DNA from: Euptelea pleiosperma
Taxonomy: Eukaryota; Streptophyta; Magnoliopsida; Ranunculales; Eupteleaceae
DNA: 64,000 bases
NCBI GenBank assembly: GCA_035048495.1
Contig: CM068553.1
Coordinates: forward strand, 13,765,190-13,829,189
Reading direction: 5' to 3'
A program made the position numbers and the translations under genes. Shown in pieces: positions 1 to 8,842 of this stretch. Under the pieces are notes generated by a model. The model saw only the letters and a program-made list of their open reading frames with translations, did no database searches and was not told the DNA's origin. Within the stretch, counting starts at the first letter, position 1. Each line of letters opens with the position of its first letter.

Positions 1-1343
1 GAAGGATATTCCCTTTCCCAGACACAGATGATAAGGTCCCATCAGTAGTCTTGACCTTATCACGGCCAGAACAGATGGAGTATGTAGAAAATAAAAAAGC
101 CGTGCCCGTCATATGTTCCGAGGCCCCTGAATCAATGATCCAGGTGGGACTAGATGAATGAATGGACTCATGATGGGCAGGTTTAATATTACCTGACTGA
201 GCAAAGGAAGTCGATGGTGTGACAGAAGGACCAACAAGATGGCTGAGTAGGCGTCTGAGAGTAGTAATCTCAACAGCAGAGATACCACCAGGAGAAGGTA
301 TGGTAGAAGGACTCTGTAGTGATTGTCCCTGAGAAGGCAAAGGAGCATCTATACTGGCAGTATGAGCTCCAGAAGACCCCGTCTGGCTAAGACGACCGTG
401 TAACTTCCAGCATCGGTCTCTCAAATGCCCAAGCCTCCCACAATAGTCACACTTGGGCCTCTCCCAAGTAGAGGATTTCCCAGCAGGCAGACTCGTAGGA
501 GCATATGATGGAGCAGAAGCAGGAGGCTGATAAGAGCGACCCTTCTGAGATTGCTGAGGCTGGTAGGAAGGAGAAGCAGATGATGTAACTAGGGCTGATC
601 GCTCGGAGATGGGATGCTCATCCTGGTGAGATATCCGTCTACTCTCCTCACTTTGAAGGTAAGTATAGACGTCACTGTGATAGGGAAGATCCACCTTGCT
701 ACTAAGGATCTGAACTCGAGCAAGCTCGTATGACGGATTGAGCCCATAAAGGAACTCAAATATCCTGCCCTTCTCCACATGCCGCTGATACGGTAGAACA
801 TCCTCGGGCCGTGGAGGCTGATAGGAATAATAGTAATCGATCTCCTGCCACATGCTGCGGAGAGAGGTGTAGTACTCAGCAAGGGACTTCTCTCCCTGCC
901 AGAAATGGGAGATACTTTGCTTCAACTGGAATGCCCTGCCAGTGTTCTTCTGCTGGGAATGTCTTCTTAGTCGTCTCCCAAACCTCCTGAGCCGTGCGCA
1001 TAAAGTGGAAGCTCCAGCTGATATCGTGCTGCATAGAGTTAATGAGCCATGACATAACTGCAAGGTCATCAGTCTCCCATTGTCGATACGTGGGATCAGT
1101 CTTAGCAGGCTCAACTGTATCCCCAGTAACATGGCCCAGCTTCCAATGGCATCCAATAAACAACCGGGCAGCCTGTGCCCACTTCAAATAATTCTTGCCG
1201 TCTAGTTTCACGGAAATGATTTGATATCCGAGGTTCTCGTACGCCAATTGATGCACCATAGACCTTCCTGATCTACTAGAGATGGCTTCCGTGCTCCTAT
1301 TGGATCCTGAGTGAATGTCCGGAGGAGGTGGCAGAGTTTCCAT
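1..1343 (-). pseudogene. Ty1/copia gag-protease, frameshifted, 5' part of an element running off the window
   Basis: The reading frame starts at the ATG at 1341-1343 and runs leftward. The first 130 or so residues are a copia-type Gag (UBN2/DUF4219-like) with LDGKNYLKWAQAARLFI and WETDDLAVMSWLINSM. Near 945-950 one extra base shifts the frame. The downstream frame is then open without a stop to base 1. It carries the continued Gag, a CCHC zinc knuckle at 410-451 (CDYCGRLGHLRDRC, spacing C-x2-C-x4-H-x4-C) and the aspartic protease start DSGASEHMTG near 100-135. Integrase and reverse transcriptase would lie left of the window. Gag packages the element RNA in cytoplasmic particles and the protease cuts the polyprotein. 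The single lesion suggests a fairly recent insertion. It is unlikely to be a host gene, because the LTR and primer site sit directly upstream. Confidence 0.93.
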
Positions 1344-2140
1344 AACAAATCAAGTCAATGGAGTGCCAAGAAAACACACTAGGCAAGAACATAGGCTAAA
1401 TCGATTAGAAGAAAGCTCCAAAAAAGACTATAGCATGGTCAAGAGGACCCTGAGGAAGCCGTAATGAAACCGAAGAGGCCTAACTGCAGCCCACCAATAG
1501 ATTTGAAGCACCATATGGCCCATATACACCATGGAAGAGGGGCTGGAACTGAGTTGGTGGCTAAAAATCTCAACCAATAGCCAAAAAAAGGCCCAAAAAA
1601 TTCATTGGCAGCACTTAGGGGAGGACAAACCCTTCCATTCTCCTCACAAGGACCTTAGAGAGGTCTAAGAACCAAAGATGGAATAGCTAAGTGGGCTTAA
1701 TACCCAACTGACAGTCCAAAAAAGCCAAAAAACGCTACCGGCGGCAACTGTAGAGGAGAAAACTCTACACCGATTCTTCAATCGGCCTCCAAATCCCATG
1801 AAAATGGATTTAAAAGTTCCCTATGATTGTAGGGAGGTAAAATGAACATGTGAAAACCCTCAACAATTCCACAAAAAACAAACAAGAGGCTGGTTCAAGA
1901 AATAATAAAAATCGAATTTCTAGAGAAGATGGGTCTTAAAATCATCAAGAAAGCCCCAAAAAATTGCTAGAATTAATGGAAAACACGATCTATCAAGTGG
2001 TAGGGTTCTCGGGATACCTCGATATATGTGTCAGTAAGGCAGATGATGTCAGTCGTACGGCTTGATGACGTCGGTAGTCATCAGATTGCCTCTGGTTCCT
2101 CTACCGATGTACTTTGGCGGCTGGCGTTGACGATGGTTGG
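1344..2140 (-). other. Untranslated leader of the copia element
   Basis: About 800 bases lie between the primer binding site and the Gag start. I see no coding frame here. Its position between PBS and gag is what defines it. Confidence 0.7.
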
Positions 2141-2151
2141 CTATGATACCA
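2141..2151 (-). other. Primer binding site (tRNA-iMet) of the copia element
   Basis: On the minus strand the bases read TGGTATCATAG followed by CC. This matches the plant retrotransposon consensus TGGTATCANNGC, complementary to the 3' end of initiator methionine tRNA. It sits two bases after the presumed LTR end, where minus-strand cDNA synthesis is primed. Confidence 0.85.
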
Positions 2152-2153
2152 AG

Positions 2154-2398
2154 TTGAAGTGTAGGTTTTAGGGTTAGGTTAGAGTTGAGAGAGAAGAGAA
2201 AAGTGAGAAGGATGTCTTGTGTGTAGCACATGACTCCATAAATCTTATTTATATAGAAGGGACATTTCGAAAGACAAGTATACCCCTCACATCAAGGGGT
2301 ATTTATAGAACAACCAAATACGCTAAATACATATAAAATACGTATCTGATAACAGTAATGATAGGGATGGGTTAGGTTAATTCAAGGGGAATGGAACA
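2154..2398 (-). repeat. 5' LTR of the copia element
   Basis: On the minus strand the segment starts TGTTCCATTCCCC and ends CCTACACTTCA, so it has TG...CA ends, just outside the primer site. It contains a TATA box. At about 245 bp it is an ordinary size for a plant copia LTR. The outer edge was chosen from the TG/CA rule only, because the partner LTR lies outside the window and no target-site duplication can be checked. Confidence 0.7.
2244..2256 (-). promoter_or_regulatory. TATA box in the copia LTR
   Basis: The minus strand reads CTATATAAATAAG about 90 bases before the LTR end. This fits the U3/R promoter of a copia element. Confidence 0.55.
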
Positions 2399-2934
2399 TT
2401 AGGGTTAGGGTTAGGGCTCACATGACTAGCGTAAAAGTGCAGAAGTGCAGCACTAAAAACAGAAAATAGTGGAGGGTGAACAGTGTTTGATGAATAGTGT
2501 TCGGTGAAAAGTAAAAAACGCAAAATGATAAGAGAAGAAGATTCAACCAAAGATCAAAGAAATACTTGGAAGAAGTTGTGGGAATCTCTCCGTTGGCCTC
2601 ACACCAAACCCATTAAGGGGAAATCATGCAAAAGAGCATCATCTTCTTCTTCATCATTCATCATAAATTCATTAATCTTATCAAAAAAAAAAAAATCATT
2701 AACCTTCAACAAGAGTTTTTAAAAGTATTTAAATGAAAAAGAAAACCTAAAGAAACCCTAATCTAATCTTGGCCATCCAAGTAACCTAATGGCCTAAATA
2801 AAAGACTGCACTTAAGCAACTAACCAGAAATTAAAACGAGCCTCATAATTTTAGGCTAATTACAAAGACACCCAAAAGATTGAAAAATAAAAAACTGAGC
2901 CTAAAAAAATAAAAATAAAACTATCAAGTAGATT
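2399..2934. other. Intergenic stretch, no gene seen
   Basis: AT-rich with no recognisable coding or repeat domain. Positions 2400-2418 hold three TTAGGG-like units. Positions 2676-2695 hold TCTTATC plus a run of A flanked by TCATTAA on both sides (2669-2675 and 2696-2702), which looks like a severely truncated LINE tail. Confidence 0.5.
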
Positions 2935-3488
2935 GCTACCGCGTTAGTAGGTGGTGTGGGGAAGAATCTCTAAAAGACGAGTTTCCTACGTTATATCACA
3001 TTTCAGATCTCCATGGGGCTAGGATTCAGGATTGTGTAGAGGACAGTGAGGGCGTTGTTGGTTGGAAGTTTGGATTTAGAAAAAAATATGAATGATTGGG
3101 AGGTGGACAGTCTTGCTTCGTTCTTTACTAGAGTTGGGGATGGCCCGGTCTTATCTTTAGTGGCGGATTAGAGATTATTGAAATGGGATCCAAAAGGTTT
3201 GTTCTCTGTCAAGTCGTTCCACTCCCACATCAGTTCGGAATGGCATTGTACTTTTCCTGCAGCGTTGGTTTGGGGGGCTCCTATCCTGTCTAAAGTGTGT
3301 TTTTTGTTTGGACGGTTACGTTGGACCAAGGTAGTTAAAGACGTAAGGCGCTAGGACCTCTGGCGCCTGGGGCGCAAGGCGCAAGGCAAGGCACGCGCCT
3401 ACTGAAGCGAGACGTAATATTAAAAATTATAATAAATATAAGAAATAAAAAGAAAAAGAAAAATAACATCATAAAATAACAAATATAG

Positions 3489-3670
3489 GTAATCATTAGG
3501 CCATAAAACATAAAAGATAGCAAATGTCGAAAATCTCAAATAACCCAAAAGCAGTTCTAGTTAACATTGTCATTATCTAAATACAAAACAAGTAATCAAA
3601 AAGCCATAAAACATAAAAGATAACAAATGTTCAAAATCTCAAATAGCCCACAATTAATTCTAGTTAACAT
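3489..3670. repeat. Two-copy tandem duplication in the hAT (period about 102 bp)
   Basis: Copy one near 3489-3590 and copy two from 3591 share CATAAAACATAAAAGATA, AAAATCTCAAATA and TTCTAGTTAACAT in the same order. The SINE landed at the end of copy two. Confidence 0.75.
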
Positions 3671-4239
3671 CGCCAACATGGCAGCTCAAATGGTTGGTGT
3701 GTATCCACCTCTTTCGAGAGGTCGTGGGGTCAAAACCCACACAGGTAGATTTCCTCCTTTGAGCAGTGTGCCAGGAGTAGAAATCCCCTTTAACCGACTT
3801 GACCGGGTCCGTGCAGGTTTCACCTGCTAATCCGTGGGGCCCTCCTACGATGGTGACTACAAAAAAAAAAATAAATAACATCACCATCATCTAAAATATA
3901 ATCATTAACTTCATCCCCATCATCATCGGATGTGTTAGCCTCCTCAATATATTCTTCTTCTGTCTCCTCCGAATTGGCCTCTTCCTCTTCCGGCTCCCTT
4001 ATTGAAGTCCTTGCCCTTACTCTTGACCTTGATTGTGATCTAGTATTTGATGTTGATTCACTAATTCCAGCAACTCTCGCAATAACACTCCATGTCAAAC
4101 TATCATCCTGAAACACCAATTCACCTCCTTCTGTTTCCATCTCCCCAAGTAGCCATTCATTGCTTTCATCAATCTCTTTCAATGAGATAGGTTCAATTGT
4201 ATCACTCCTATCATATCGATGCTTGATATAATAGGCCAA
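3663..4239 (-). pseudogene. hAT transposase C-terminal remnant
   Basis: The frame begins near 4239. It contains RYDRSDTIEPISLKEIDESN, then NEWLLGEMETEGGELVFQDD and DSLTWSVIARVAG, the tail seen after the dimerisation domain in plant hAT transposases. An acidic stretch (EPEEEEANSEETEEEY) and DDDGDEVNDYILDDGDV follow. The frame would end ...GDVN-stop at TAG 3663-3665, but a SINE inserted at this point separates the stop from the rest. The present frame reads through the SINE to 3820. The catalytic DDE part is absent. Confidence 0.75.
3680..3875 (+). mobile_element. tRNA-derived SINE inside the hAT element
   Basis: The head resembles a pol III promoter: an A-box-like GGCAGCTCAAATGGTTGG (3680-3697) and a B-box-like GGGGTCAAAACCC (about 3726-3738). 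It ends in A(11). Flanks are TAACATCGCCAACAT (3665-3679) and TAACATCACCATCAT (3876-3890), 13 of 15 matching. The empty site is confirmed by the neighbouring tandem copy in the hAT, which reads TAACATTGTCATTATC without an insert at 3563-3578. The length of about 195 bp is usual for plant SINEs. Confidence 0.82.
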
Positions 4240-4341
4240 AGTACTGAACTTTTACAAAAAAACATGTATGTTAGTGAGGTGCGCGCCTGATGTGCCTGGA
4301 GGCTGGTCTGAGGCGCACGCCTTACTAAACGCACCTCGCGG

Positions 4342-4626
4342 TTGGACAAAATCCTGATGGTGGATCACTTGAATAGCAGGGGTATGATGTTGCCACATAA
4401 GTGTTCTTTGTGCAAGTCCAGCACAGAGACGGTTGATCACCTGTTGATTCATTGCTCTACCCATGCTATTTGGCAAGCCTTCTTTACTCTTTTTGGGATA
4501 TATTTTGTGGTTCTAAAGCAGGTGAGTTTCCTTGTCCAAGGAACCTCGTTGGAGGTCTTTAGAGGAAGAGGTATATATCTTTGGTGTATCCTTCCATTTG
4601 CAATCATGTGGGCTATTTGGAAATAG
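4342..4626 (+). pseudogene. LINE ORF2 zf-RVT (C-terminal) fragment
   Basis: This frame carries LDKILMVDHLNSRGMMLP and then a CxxC...HxxxxC arrangement (CSLCK, then VDHLLIHC). This is the zinc-binding domain that follows reverse transcriptase in plant L1-type LINEs, and the same motif recurs in the minus-strand LINE near 11.5 kb. It continues the zf-RVT start at about 3180-3326 on the far side of the hAT insertion. There is no start codon of its own. The frame ends in a stop after MWAIWK, and further LINE-like sequence continues in other frames to the poly(A). Confidence 0.85.
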
Positions 4627-4909
4627 AAGAATACCCCCATTTTTGAAGGGAAGGAAGAAGATATCCGTAAAGTCTTGTTGAGGGTCGAAGCATATTTGTA
4701 TCGTTGGTCCTCTCTACCTTCAGAGTTTAGTGGATGTTTTTTGATGCTTTCATATTCAAATGGGATGAGCTTTTAGGTGGATCTGCTCCCACTTGACTTG
4801 TATAGTTTCTTTTGTTATGAGGTCCTCTTCTGGAGGTCCTCCCGTGTAGTTCTCTTTGGGGTTCTCCCCCCTTTTCAATGAATCTTATTACTTATCAAAA
4901 AAAAAAAAA

Positions 4910-5785
4910 ATCAGGGAAGAAAACCTAATAATACAAGGACTTTACAAATCAACCAACAAAGTTAGCATCATGTATCATAGAATCTCAATTAGATGTGAAA
5001 TTGGTATATCTAATCCCTTTGAGCTCTTTTAGGATGGTGGACCAATGTTGAAAACATGCTTTTAGTCCTCTATGACTGGCTCCACCATTTATATATTCTC
5101 TAGTTGTCCTCAAAGATTCCATAATACCTCACTTTGGAAGCACACCAACGAATGGTGATAGAAGCCGTCATTTACAAAAACCGTCCATGAACGCCAAAAG
5201 GATCAGCTGTCCACCCTTGTATGAGCCCCAACAAGCTCAGTATCATTTTTCGGTGTTTACATCAGGCCAGATTGAATAAAACTTGTAACACTTGTAATGT
5301 ATTTATAGAAAGATTCTTTATAATAAACTATTATATATTTTTTGTTGTCAAAACAAGAAATTTTTTGGAGTTCAAGAATATTTTTTTTTTGATAAGTACG
5401 AGTTCAAGAATATTAGCAATGGTACAATAAAAAATGAAGAATTTTTATGCTACATTTATTCATTCAGTATCTAGTACCAGTATCAGTATCACATTGTGTC
5501 GATACGGGTAAGTAAGCATTTTTTTGTGTGTAAAATGTAAGCATTTAGAAGCATCCAGATATCATAGCTTTAGAGTATATCTCAAGTACTCATATGCCAA
5601 ATGCCCAAGGAACCTACCTTTTATGAAGTGACTCACAAAGAAAACAATTCCATAAATGAGTTTATATGAAGTGTTTTCTAGAATGATCTTCACGATTCAT
5701 TAGCTGCTACTAACAGCGCATCCTAACACCCAATCAGGAAGATTTTTAATCTTACAAAGTTTTTGACTGGGATCCAGTCATTGTT
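4910..5785. other. No gene seen; unique AT-rich sequence
   Basis: No coding or repeat domain is recognisable apart from the small retroposed tail at 5383-5399. Confidence 0.5.
5383..5399 (-). mobile_element. Minimal LINE insertion: 9 bases plus poly(A), with 15-bp target duplication
   Basis: The minus strand of the insert reads GTACTTATC followed by eight A. It is flanked by perfect copies of GAGTTCAAGAATATT at 5368-5382 and 5400-5414. The insert ends like the LINE at 4.9 kb (TTACTTATC plus poly(A)). This is the signature of target-primed reverse transcription that stopped almost at once. Confidence 0.85.
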
Positions 5786-6015
5786 GGGCCTGTTTGGGAA
5801 GGTCATGCTTTCAGGGCCTAGTCCAGTTCTAGTCTGGAAGAACTGGTTTGTTGTTGCGACGTCTTTTCAAAACGCTAACTGTGGTCCTGTTTAAGGACAA
5901 AATCTTAAAAGTAGGGCCATAAAGGTTGGCACCACATGGTTACCAAACAGGCCAGAACAACTGGACCTGGACTGACCTTGTCCTTCCCCATTTTTTGGGT
6001 TTCCAAACCTGCCCC
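5786..6015. mobile_element. MITE-like insertion with GGGCCTGTTTGG end
   Basis: The left edge reads GGGCCTGTTTGGGAAGG and the right edge ends TTTCCAAACCTGCCCC, an imperfect inverted pair. A further CCAAACAGGCC lies at about 5954. The ends resemble Tourist/Harbinger or hAT MITEs. I could not find a convincing target duplication, so the superfamily is open. Confidence 0.5.
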
Positions 6016-6158
6016 TAGGTCACATTTTTCTTACATTTGTTCTACTGCTGCACCCGTACTGACAGCCTTTGACATAAATCAAAATGAACAGCTAGTTACC
6101 TATTAAAATGTGAAAAGCTCATCCAAGTTTGCCTCGCGTTTTTTTCGTATTCGTGCAG

Positions 6159-6281
6159 GCTTTTGCAGATGCTTACTCTCTTCTGGAGAATGAACTTACA
6201 TGCCTTCCTAGTGGTGATCCAAGTTCAAGGCCACTTTATAGACTACTTCCTAAAATTATCCCAAGTATCGATCATGTGTAG
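6159..6281 (+). pseudogene. Exon-like open frame, unrecognised
   Basis: After a plausible acceptor (TTCGTGCAG) 40 codons stay open and then hit TAG at 6279-6281. The peptide includes DAYSLLENELTCLPSG and RPLYRLLPKIIPSIDH, which looks like real protein composition, but I do not recognise the family. It lies at the head of a locus whose next 3 kb is duplicated at 31.8-35.3 kb. It could be a remnant of a host gene or chance. Confidence 0.3.
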
Positions 6282-7918
6282 GAAGTTTTCATTATCCTAA
6301 GAGCTTCTATAAATCTGGTGGGTACTCACGAATCACTCTTTGTACTTTTATAGCCAAATCCTAATGTTTATTAATGTTGCTATATTTCTAGCATTGGGAA
6401 TGGTTGGATGTAACATGTTTGATTAATCTTGTGCATGTTTAATATCTTAACATTTTAGGGTTGAAGTTTTAATGTGTAGAAAAAGCCTGGCTGATGAGCA
6501 CTGGAATTGACGAATGCTCCAACAAGTCTGGCCTGCAACTATAGAAAATTACGCCCAAGATGACCCTGCTAGGTATTGGCGATGAAAGCGTGGAGACAAG
6601 TAAGCATGCGTAATTCTAATCATCACAAAGTTATTTGCATTACTATGTCATTTGTCACTTTCGATATTTTGGAGTGTTTAAAGTATTATATCTGAAAATG
6701 GAAACAGTGCACGACCTTGCATTGAAGTATAAATGATTGTTTCAGTAAACAGAATATCTTGGAAATGAAGGTGGAAGGGAATTGATATATAGGTTTCTGG
6801 ACAACTATAATGTTATATGTAAGTGGAAATTTTACACGGGATCCATCCTATTATAGTGTATGTCTGTATTCTACATTGGGAAACCATAATTGGTGGTTGG
6901 ACTGATGTACAAAAGCAAAAAGGGAATGAAATGAACACTAAAGTCCTCTTTAGCCTTTCATGCAAGTTCTAGGTCTATTACCTAAGTCTCACCTAGGAGA
7001 TATCTTAGGACAACAATTACCTTGATTGATAGGATTATTGTGACAATCCAATCTATAGACTTTTTCCTGGACTTCTTGTCAATTTGTTTATCATAGTTCA
7101 AATGATTTTGGTACATTGGATGGTTCTGGTCCCTGATGAATTTTATCTACGAAATTCCCTTTTCTGGACAAAGTTTCTGGATTTTTTTTTTCCTTTTAGC
7201 ATATCAATCTGCTCCTTGCTTTGTCACCATGCAAACTCAAATTATCGGTTCTTTATTATTATTCTGTTCATATTTTAAATCATTTCTCCCTTGCTACGTG
7301 ATTATTGTTTCAGTGTGACAGCAAATTGAGCTAACTGGGCCTGTACTGAGCTTCATTGTGCCAAATGAGGTTGGGCGTGTCATGTTTGTGAATCGGGCTT
7401 CGTAGTTCAGCAGGTATTATTGCTTTGCTTGATTTCGTCCTTGGGGTACCGCGCTGGCATTCATTGTAATTCCAATTTGAGAGTCGGCATTTAAGTTATT
7501 ATTATATTCTGGCCATTGGTTAAGTGTTGGTTTGACAAGCATTGCCCGTGGACAAGCTGTATGAGTCATGGTGACTCGTCTGGTTTTCCCTAATCCCTAG
7601 TTTTATAATTTTTGGAGAATTAGGTTTTCCGTTTTAAGGATCTAGAATCTCTGCACCGTGGCATATACCAATGGGAGATTTAATTTCTTAAATCTAGTTC
7701 ATACCTCATTTTGATAACTCCTAAGTTGCTGTGTCAACTGTTAAGTTGCAAGTTCAATCCCAGCTTACATGAGTTTACTGATGCTAAAGTTAACAGACAA
7801 GCACTTCACTGATGCTACAAAAGGATAAATTTCTCGTATGTATTAAAGTTATTTTACTTTAAGGTATTTGAGAAAAGTTTCTCTTTGAAAGGTATGCTAG
7901 AAATATGTCTATCATAAT

Positions 7919-8842
7919 CTATGTTTTTAAACGATGCGAGGCACTTTAATGGCCTAAAGAGTGAGGTCTAAGCCTCAAGGCATGGAGCGTAAGTCTCACG
8001 AGCATGCCTTTTATATGAATATTATAAGTCTATAAGACAATAAATAATTAATAGGATAATTTAATAGATATATATATATATATATAGGGCTGGGATAGAA
8101 TGACTAATGGAATTCTTACTAATATTCTTACTAATGGACGTGGGGCCCACATGCGGATGAGTTAAGGGGTGATTTTTGGTGAGGGTGATCTCCCCATGGA
8201 GATCACCCTCACCAAAAATCAGTAATTTTAAAAACTTCTAACCCTACCAACTACGGACCTAAATTTAACGGTGAAAATGGTTGGTCCAAAAATTTTCAAT
8301 TTGCAATCTACTTTTCACAAGGCTACAAATGTTGGAATGGGCTGATTTTTTGTGGTTGATATCCACATTGAGAAGAATATTATCACCAAAAATCATCCCT
8401 TAACTCATCCGCATGTGGGCCCCACGTCCATTAGTAAGAATATTAGTAAGAATTCCATTAGTCATTCTATCCCAGCCCATATATATATAGGTAAAGTTGT
8501 GGAAAAATAACATTAATCTACTTCATATGGGGAAATATATGTTTTTGTTGCTTTTATTTTCCCTAGAATTGTTGATTATTATTTAACTATGATTTATAAA
8601 AAGAAAAAGAAGTAATTGAGTATTTTAAGGTACGGTTGCCCTTGCTAACATATTCAATTGAGGTTCACGCCTCTAACACAGGGCGTTAAAAAGTGGAAGA
8701 GTCATAAGGCGTGAGCCTTTCTTACACCCTCAGTGGACGAGGCATATGCTTCACAAGCTTTTAAGCTTTTTTAATAAGCTTCAGGGCGTTTTGGGAAAGC
8801 CTCGCCTCAAGGCGTAAGCTTCAAATGCCTGTTAAAACACTG
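7919..8842. mobile_element. hAT-like element with GGCG-type ends, carrying a nested MITE
   Basis: The left end reads CTATGTTTTTAAACGATGCG and the complement of the right end reads CAGTGTTTTAACAGGCAT, an imperfect inverted repeat. Flanks are ATCATAAT (7911-7918) and ATCATAGC (8843-8850), 6 of 8 matching. Both ends have repeated AAGGC/GAGGC motifs like those of the hAT at 3.3-4.3 kb. No transposase coding is left. A family W MITE occupies 8087-8478. Confidence 0.65.
8087..8478. mobile_element. Family W palindromic MITE with 82-bp perfect terminal inverted repeats
   Basis: Both ends start GGGCTGGGATAGAATGACTA and remain identical for about 82 bases. The insertion is in an AT dinucleotide run (TATATATA on both sides), so the target duplication is ambiguous. 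A second, internal hairpin at about 8171-8221 has arms GGTGAGGGTGATCTCC and its complement around CCAT. Related copies lie at 34467-34817 and, in fragments, near 49159 and 51269-51345. No coding capacity. Confidence 0.88.

Larger units (their letters stand above)
3327..4339 (-). mobile_element. Non-autonomous hAT element with transposase remnant, 8-bp target duplication
   Basis: The insertion is flanked by CGTTGGAC (3319-3326) and GGTTGGAC (4340-4347), 7 of 8 matching, as expected for hAT. Imperfect inverted ends begin CAAGGTAGTTAAAGACGTAAGGCG-like on the left and read GCGAGGTGCGTTTAGTAAGG on the right complement. Both ends are followed by GC-rich GGCGC-type subterminal motifs. Inside is the C-terminal part of a hAT transposase on the minus strand and a SINE. 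It lacks the catalytic region, so it can only move with help from another copy. Confidence 0.85.
2935..4909 (+). mobile_element. 5'-truncated L1-type LINE, ORF2 3' end, split by a hAT insertion
   Basis: Translated pieces match the C-terminal part of plant LINE ORF2, including KWDPKGLFSVKSFHSHI (about 3181-3231) and the zf-RVT block with CSLCKSSTETVDHLLIHC (about 4399-4455). The element ends in ACTTATC plus a 14-base poly(A) at about 4896-4909, typical of LINE 3' ends. A 1.0-kb hAT (3327-4339) interrupts it. Removing the hAT and one copy of the 8-bp duplication restores the frame across VWTVT/LDKILMVDH. Several frameshifts and stops make it dead. The 5' edge is only approximate. Confidence 0.88.

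Noticed and set aside
2400..2418. Three TTAGGG units, a telomere-like repeat
   Set aside because: Too short, and the common plant telomere is TTTAGGG. Such runs are frequent in retroelement leaders.
3680..3740. Possible tRNA gene (A and B boxes)
   Set aside because: No cloverleaf or acceptor stem forms. The poly(A) and target duplication identify a SINE.
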